Positions 60,467-64,000 of a stretch of 64,000 nt of DNA are shown in pieces. Position 1 is the first letter of the stretch. Each line of letters starts with the position of its first letter. Source of the stretch: Chitinophaga japonensis (GTDB lineage Bacteria > Bacteroidota > Bacteroidia > Chitinophagales > Chitinophagaceae). Where the stretch lies: contig NZ_VLLG01000002.1 in NCBI RefSeq assembly GCF_007830125.1, positions 1,868,550 to 1,932,549 on the forward strand, in the 5' to 3' direction. The position numbers and the translations under genes are program-made. A model generated the notes under the pieces. The model saw only the letters and a program-made list of their open reading frames with translations. It was not told where the DNA came from and ran no database searches.

Positions 60467-61102
60467 ATGAGCTTAAGATTAGGAGATATAGCGCCGAATT
60501 TCCAGGCGAAGACCACACAGGGGGACATTGATTTTTACGAATACCTGGGAGATAGCTGGGGCGTACTGTTTTCGCACCCGGCGGATTATACCCCGGTATG
60601 CACTACCGAGCTGGGTAAAACGGCCCTGCTGAAGGATGAATTCGCCAAACGCAACGTAAAGGTGCTGGCGCTGAGCGTAGACCCGCTGGACAAGCACCTG
60701 GGCTGGATCAACGATATCAACGAAACACAGCAGTGTGAGGTGACTTTCCCGATCATAGCGGATGAAGATAAAAAGGTAGCCAACCTGTACGGCATGATCC
60801 ATCCCAATGCATCAGAGACCTTTACCGTAAGGTCGCTGTTTGTCATTGGCCCGGATAAAAAGGTGAAACTGACCATCACCTACCCGGCCTCTACAGGAAG
60901 GAACTTTTTCGAAGTGCTGCGTGTGATCGACTCCCTGCAACTAACGGCCCAGTATAGCGTAGCTACCCCGGCCGACTGGAAAGAGGGGGAAGATGTGATC
61001 GTGGTGCCGGCAGTGGCCACGGAGGATATCCCGGCCAGGTTCCCGAAAGGGCATAAGATCATTAAGCCTTACCTGAGAACGACGCCGCAACCGAACAAAT
61101 AG
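60467..61102 (+). CDS. 1-Cys peroxiredoxin (Prx6/AhpC-TSA type)
   Basis: This 211-residue enzyme reduces peroxides. The peroxidatic cysteine is in FSHPADYTPVCTTELG, and the long C-terminal extension (PADWKEGEDVIVVPAVATED, then FPKGHKIIKPYLR) is typical of the Prx6 group. There is no conserved resolving cysteine at the 2-Cys position. It is preceded by a perfect palindrome that could be a redox-responsive operator, and is followed by a terminator. Confidence 0.93.
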   Translation: MSLRLGDIAPNFQAKTTQGDIDFYEYLGDSWGVLFSHPADYTPVCTTELGKTALLKDEFAKRNVKVLALSVDPLDKHLGWINDINETQQCEVTFPIIADEDKKVANLYGMIHPNASETFTVRSLFVIGPDKKVKLTITYPASTGRNFFEVLRVIDSLQLTAQYSVATPADWKEGEDVIVVPAVATEDIPARFPKGHKIIKPYLRTTPQPNK

Positions 61103-61240
61103 GCGAAGATCTTTGTTAAGGTTAATAGCAGCCCCGGCTGGTGGCTGCGCAAATATTAAGCAAGTAATGGAGCCGCCGCGCAAATGCCTGGCAGGCTTTT
61201 ATTCATAAGAATTTTTAATGGTTGGTTTTTGATTTTTACG

Positions 61241-61266
61241 AAACGGGGATTTTTCCCCGTTTTTTT
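61241..61266 (+). terminator. Rho-independent terminator between peroxiredoxin and RluA-type genes
   Basis: AAACGGGGA pairs with TCCCCGTTT around a four-T loop, then T5-A-T3. It is 138 bases after the peroxiredoxin stop and 5 bases from the converging gene end. Confidence 0.88.
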
Positions 61267-61270
61267 ATTT

Positions 61271-61990
61271 TTACCTGTTCTTCCTCAACTGGTTCAGCAC
61301 CGCCTGCATATCCTTTGGTAAAGGCGCTTCCAGTTGCTGCTCCACGCCCTTATTGTCCGTAAAGTGCAATTGCCAGGCATGCAGGCCCAGGCGGCCCAGC
61401 AGCGGGCGCTCCTCCTCGGTATATTTACCCAGCCGGTATTTTTTCTTGATAGCGGAAAGTAGTATGGGCGCGGGATTGCCGTATAGCTCGTCTACCACGA
61501 TGGGGTGTCCCAGGTGCTTCATATGCACCCGTATCTGGTGGGTACGGCCGGTATGGATCTGCAGCCGTACAAAGCTGTACAGCCCGAATGTCTCCAGCAC
61601 TTCGTAGTCAGTCAGCGCCGCCTTGCCTTTGCGATTGGCCACCATTTTACCTTTTTGCACCGGGTGCTCCATGATCGGCTCGTCGATGCTGCCCTGGAGC
61701 GGTACCGGCTGGCCGGATACCAGGCCTGCGTAATACTTCTTCACCTCCCGCGATTCAAAGAGCTGGGAAAAGTAGCGGTGGGCGGCTTCGTTGCGGGCAA
61801 ACAGGATCAGGCCGCTGGTGTCCCTGTCCAGCCGGTGCACGGTAAAGATATTACTGTAGGCTTTTTTCAGTAAGGTCTGCAGGGATGGGATCTCGTTATC
61901 GTGCCGGTCCGGTATGGTCAGCAGGCCGGCCGGCTTGTTCAATACAATATAGTCGTCTGTAACTTTTACCAGGAGATCGTTGATGCGCAT
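61271..61990 (-). CDS. RluA-family pseudouridine synthase
   Basis: This 239-residue protein has the family's catalytic motif HRLDRDTSGLILFARN (catalytic Asp), PAGLLTIPDRHDNE near the N-terminus and LQIHTGRTHQIRVHMKHLGHPIV (part). There is no S4 domain, so it is the short RluA/TruC-like type acting on rRNA or tRNA. The exact site cannot be told. Confidence 0.92.
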   Translation of the reverse strand: MRINDLLVKVTDDYIVLNKPAGLLTIPDRHDNEIPSLQTLLKKAYSNIFTVHRLDRDTSGLILFARNEAAHRYFSQLFESREVKKYYAGLVSGQPVPLQGSIDEPIMEHPVQKGKMVANRKGKAALTDYEVLETFGLYSFVRLQIHTGRTHQIRVHMKHLGHPIVVDELYGNPAPILLSAIKKKYRLGKYTEEERPLLGRLGLHAWQLHFTDNKGVEQQLEAPLPKDMQAVLNQLRKNR

Positions 61991-62019
61991 AAATGTATGA
62001 GCTGCGAAGCTATAACGGT

Positions 62020-63117
62020 TTATTTAAAGTGTTTCAGCAGAATAACTTCTTTATCTGTTAAAAAACGCCATTTACCACGGTTGACGTTCTTTTTGGTGAG
62101 CCCTGCGTACATCACGCGGTCCAGTTTCTCCACCTTGTATCCCAGGTGCTCGAATATGCGGCGCACAATGCGGTTCCTGCCGCTGTGTATCTCGATGCCC
62201 AGTTGCGTTCTATCCTTGCTGTCCACATATCCCAGGGCATCTACCAGGGCCACGCCGTCCTCCAGGGTCACGCCCTGCAGTATCTGTTCAAAGTCGGCTT
62301 TGGTGAGCGGCTTGTCCAGCCCCACCTGGTATATTTTTTTGATGTTGTGCCGGGGGTGCGCCAGCTTCTGGGCCAGCTCGCCATCGTTGGTCAGCAGCAG
62401 CAGGCCGGAGGTGTTGCGGTCCAGGCGGCCCACGGGGAATACTCTTTCCCCCGTAGCATCTGCCACCAGCTCCATCACGGTTTGGCGGCCTTCGGGATCG
62501 TCGGTGGTGGTAATATAGCCTTTGGGCTTGTTCAGCAGGATGTATACCAGGTTTTTCTGGATGGAGATGCGCCTGGTGCCTAATTTCACCACGTCATTGG
62601 GTGTTACTTTGAATGCCGGCTCCTGGATGAGCTGACCGTTTACCGTTACTTTACCTTCCTTGATATAGTCCACTGCTTTCCGGCGGGAGCACACGCCGCA
62701 GTGGGCAATGTATTTGTTCAACGGCATGCCTTCGCCTTCCGGCGCCTGCTCGCTGCGGCGGTTCGGTTTGCCTTTAGAAGGCTGCGCGTCGCGTTTGGAC
62801 TTATTACGGTCCTGCTTCCGGGCCTGTTTATCCGCAAAGCGGTCATTGGCGCGGTCAAAGAATTGCTGGCGGTTAAAGCCGCTGGGCGTTTCACGTACCG
62901 GGCCTTTCTCCCGGGTGCCGCCGCCGTGAAAGGCGCTGTCATCGTCATGCCGGCGTGCGGGCTTTTCGTCCAGGTTCCGCTTACGGGGAGCGGGCCCGGG
63001 CCTGTCCTCGGCGCCCGGCCGGCTTTTACGCGGCGCCGGCCTGTCAGCGCCTTTTTTATTTTCTTTAAAAGGGGAAAAACCTTTCTGTGCAGGTTTGTTC
63101 TTTTTCATTTGCTGCAT
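62020..63117 (-). CDS. RluB/RsuA-type rRNA pseudouridine synthase with long basic N-terminus
   Basis: This 365-residue protein has a Lys/Arg-rich low-complexity N-terminus (about residues 1-130), an S4 RNA-binding domain (MPLNKYIAHCGVCSRRKAVDYI) and the catalytic domain with VGRLDRNTSGLLLLTNDGE and LEIHSGRNRIVRRIFEHLG (as IEIHSGRNRIVRR). It probably modifies 23S rRNA as RluB does. The N-terminal extension, not found in E. coli RluB, should add RNA affinity. Start could be the first or fourth codon. Confidence 0.93.
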   Translation of the reverse strand: MQQMKKNKPAQKGFSPFKENKKGADRPAPRKSRPGAEDRPGPAPRKRNLDEKPARRHDDDSAFHGGGTREKGPVRETPSGFNRQQFFDRANDRFADKQARKQDRNKSKRDAQPSKGKPNRRSEQAPEGEGMPLNKYIAHCGVCSRRKAVDYIKEGKVTVNGQLIQEPAFKVTPNDVVKLGTRRISIQKNLVYILLNKPKGYITTTDDPEGRQTVMELVADATGERVFPVGRLDRNTSGLLLLTNDGELAQKLAHPRHNIKKIYQVGLDKPLTKADFEQILQGVTLEDGVALVDALGYVDSKDRTQLGIEIHSGRNRIVRRIFEHLGYKVEKLDRVMYAGLTKKNVNRGKWRFLTDKEVILLKHFK

Positions 63118-63134
63118 TTATTCATACCATCAGG

Positions 63135-63161
63135 CCTGACAGGTTTTTAAAACCTGACAGG
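63135..63161. repeat. Dispersed palindrome CCTGACAGG...CCTGACAGG, copy 2
   Basis: Same 27-base unit as at 28576-28602, with a single base changed in the left arm (A for T), leaving one mismatch in the stem. A T7 run follows on the plus strand. It lies between rlmN and the RluB-type gene. Confidence 0.85.
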
Positions 63162-63175
63162 TTTTTTTGTTGTCG

Positions 63176-64000
63176 TTATCCTTTATTGGCCAGTTGTCCG
63201 CAGGCCGCATCTATATCCTTGCCACGGCTGCGACGCAGGCGGGCGTTCACCCGGTGCCGGCCCAGGTAATCCATGAACTTTGCCACGGCATCCTCGTCCG
63301 GTTGCTGGAACCGCGCATTGTCAATGGGGTTGTACTCGATGATGTTGATCAGGTCTGCCGGTACCTGCCGGTAAACATGGATCAGCTCATCCGCATCCTT
63401 CAGCGAGTCGTTAAAATTCTGGAAGAGGATGTATTCAAAGGTGATCTGGCTTTGCGTAGCCTTGTAGAAATAGTTCAGCGCCTCTATCAATACCTTGAGG
63501 TTATTGGTATCGTTAATGGGCATGATCTCACTGCGTTTCTTGTCATTGGCGGCATGGAGGGACAGGGCCAGGTTAAACCGCACCTTGTCGTCGCCCAGTT
63601 GCCGGATCATTTTGGCTACGCCGGCGGTAGATACGGTAATACGCCGCGGCGACATGGCCAGCCCGTCGGCAGCCGTAATACGCTCAATGGACTGCAGCAC
63701 GTGCTTATAGTTCAGCAGGGGCTCGCCCATGCCCATGTATACAATGTTGCTCAGCTTTTTGCCGGATGCTTCAAGGGATTGCTGGTTCAGGAGCGCTACT
63801 TCGTCGTAGATCTCGTCAAAATCCAGGTTGCGTTTGCGGTCCATATAGCCCGTAGCGCAGAATTTGCAGCTAAGGCTGCAGCCTACCTGGGAAGATACGC
63901 AGGCGGTTTGCCGGTTCTCCGTGGGGATCAGTACCCCTTCTACCAGGTGCCCATCGTGCAGGCGGAACCTGCTTTTGATGGTGCCGTCCGTACTATGCTG
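63176..64000 (-). CDS. rlmN: 23S rRNA/tRNA adenine-C2 methyltransferase RlmN, 5' end cut by window
   Basis: The frame is open from the window edge, so the start lies beyond 64000. This radical-SAM enzyme methylates A2503 of 23S rRNA and A37 of some tRNAs. The cluster ligands are in SSQVGCSLSCKFCATGYMDRKR (C-x3-C-x2-C, split quote), preceded by DGHLVEGVLIPTENRQTACV. Downstream are MGMGEPLLNYKHVL and STAGVAKMIRQLG. The ATG at 63844 inside the frame is not the start, because the cluster lies upstream of it. Confidence 0.96.
   Translation of the reverse strand, partial: QHSTDGTIKSRFRLHDGHLVEGVLIPTENRQTACVSSQVGCSLSCKFCATGYMDRKRNLDFDEIYDEVALLNQQSLEASGKKLSNIVYMGMGEPLLNYKHVLQSIERITAADGLAMSPRRITVSTAGVAKMIRQLGDDKVRFNLALSLHAANDKKRSEIMPINDTNNLKVLIEALNYFYKATQSQITFEYILFQNFNDSLKDADELIHVYRQVPADLINIIEYNPIDNARFQQPDEDAVAKFMDYLGRHRVNARLRRSRGKDIDAACGQLANKG

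Noticed and set aside
63176..63844. A short rlmN starting at the ATG at 63844
   Set aside because: The radical-SAM cysteines lie upstream of this ATG in the same open frame, so the gene must continue beyond the window edge.

Overview
The window reads as chromosome from a Bacteroidota member, most likely family Chitinophagaceae (Chitinophaga-like). The evidence is the type IX secretion/gliding genes gldJ, porU, porV, gldA and a PorP/SprF protein, the FecR/ECF sigma pair, the bacillithiol glycosyltransferase BshA, the lack of strong Shine-Dalgarno sites, and promoters matching the Bacteroidetes consensus TTG-N(18-20)-TAnnTTTG (best at 8426-8454, 16608-16638 and 22583-22611). No phage, transposase, integrase, rRNA, tRNA or CRISPR array was seen. 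This looks like core genome with about 56 protein genes, two of them cut by the window edges.

Layout. 1-8.3 kb: a paaN-type dehydrogenase (cut), a TPR protein, DUF1015, serC, a secreted S1/P1-like zinc protein, an alpha/beta hydrolase and DUF502. 8.5-15.4 kb: a TetR regulator followed by a complete TolC/HlyD/RND efflux operon closed by a terminator. 15.5-20.3 kb: an AIM24-like protein, a Gly/Tyr/Arg-repeat protein fused to a 2H (LigT-like) phosphoesterase with a long leader, an ECF sigma/FecR pair and a small secreted protein. 20.7-28.6 kb: korA without an adjacent korB, an OmpA lipoprotein, an oxidoreductase/permease pair, nth and a DivIC/FtsB protein. 28.8-40.3 kb: eno, gldA, an M23 peptidase, bcp, then gldJ divergent from porU-porV-ispF. 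40.4-49.8 kb: dut and a TPR lipoprotein, DUF4292, an EnvC-like protein, bshA, an M28 peptidase, an RsmI-like methylase and an EI24 membrane protein. 49.9-64 kb: PorP/SprF, upp, a YfbK-like vWA protein, anmK, a second ECF sigma with a four-helix membrane partner, adenine deaminase, a LolA-like protein, a WYL regulator, a 1-Cys peroxiredoxin, two pseudouridine synthases and rlmN (cut).

Genes that work together. GldJ, PorU and PorV belong to the type IX export, gliding and outer-membrane sorting machinery, with GldA and PorP/SprF nearby. TetR-TolC-HlyD-RND is a tripartite exporter under local control. The TPR lipoprotein, DUF4292 and EnvC-like genes look like an envelope-biogenesis run. Upp and adenine deaminase serve base salvage, and AnmK serves cell-wall recycling.

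The most unusual pattern lies between the genes. At about 15 places the intergenic DNA is built from a short word (8-13 bases) repeated with variations and followed by its own inverted copies. The word differs from place to place (for example GTGAAAAG, AAATTCC, TTAGCTTTTAG, CAGAAAGC, GCTTAACGC, GTAAGAAGTAAG, AATGTGCTGATG). The architecture is constant, and the repeats usually start at or a few codons before a stop codon, so the last residues of several proteins are written in repeat DNA. I treat this as the main candidate for an undescribed element class.
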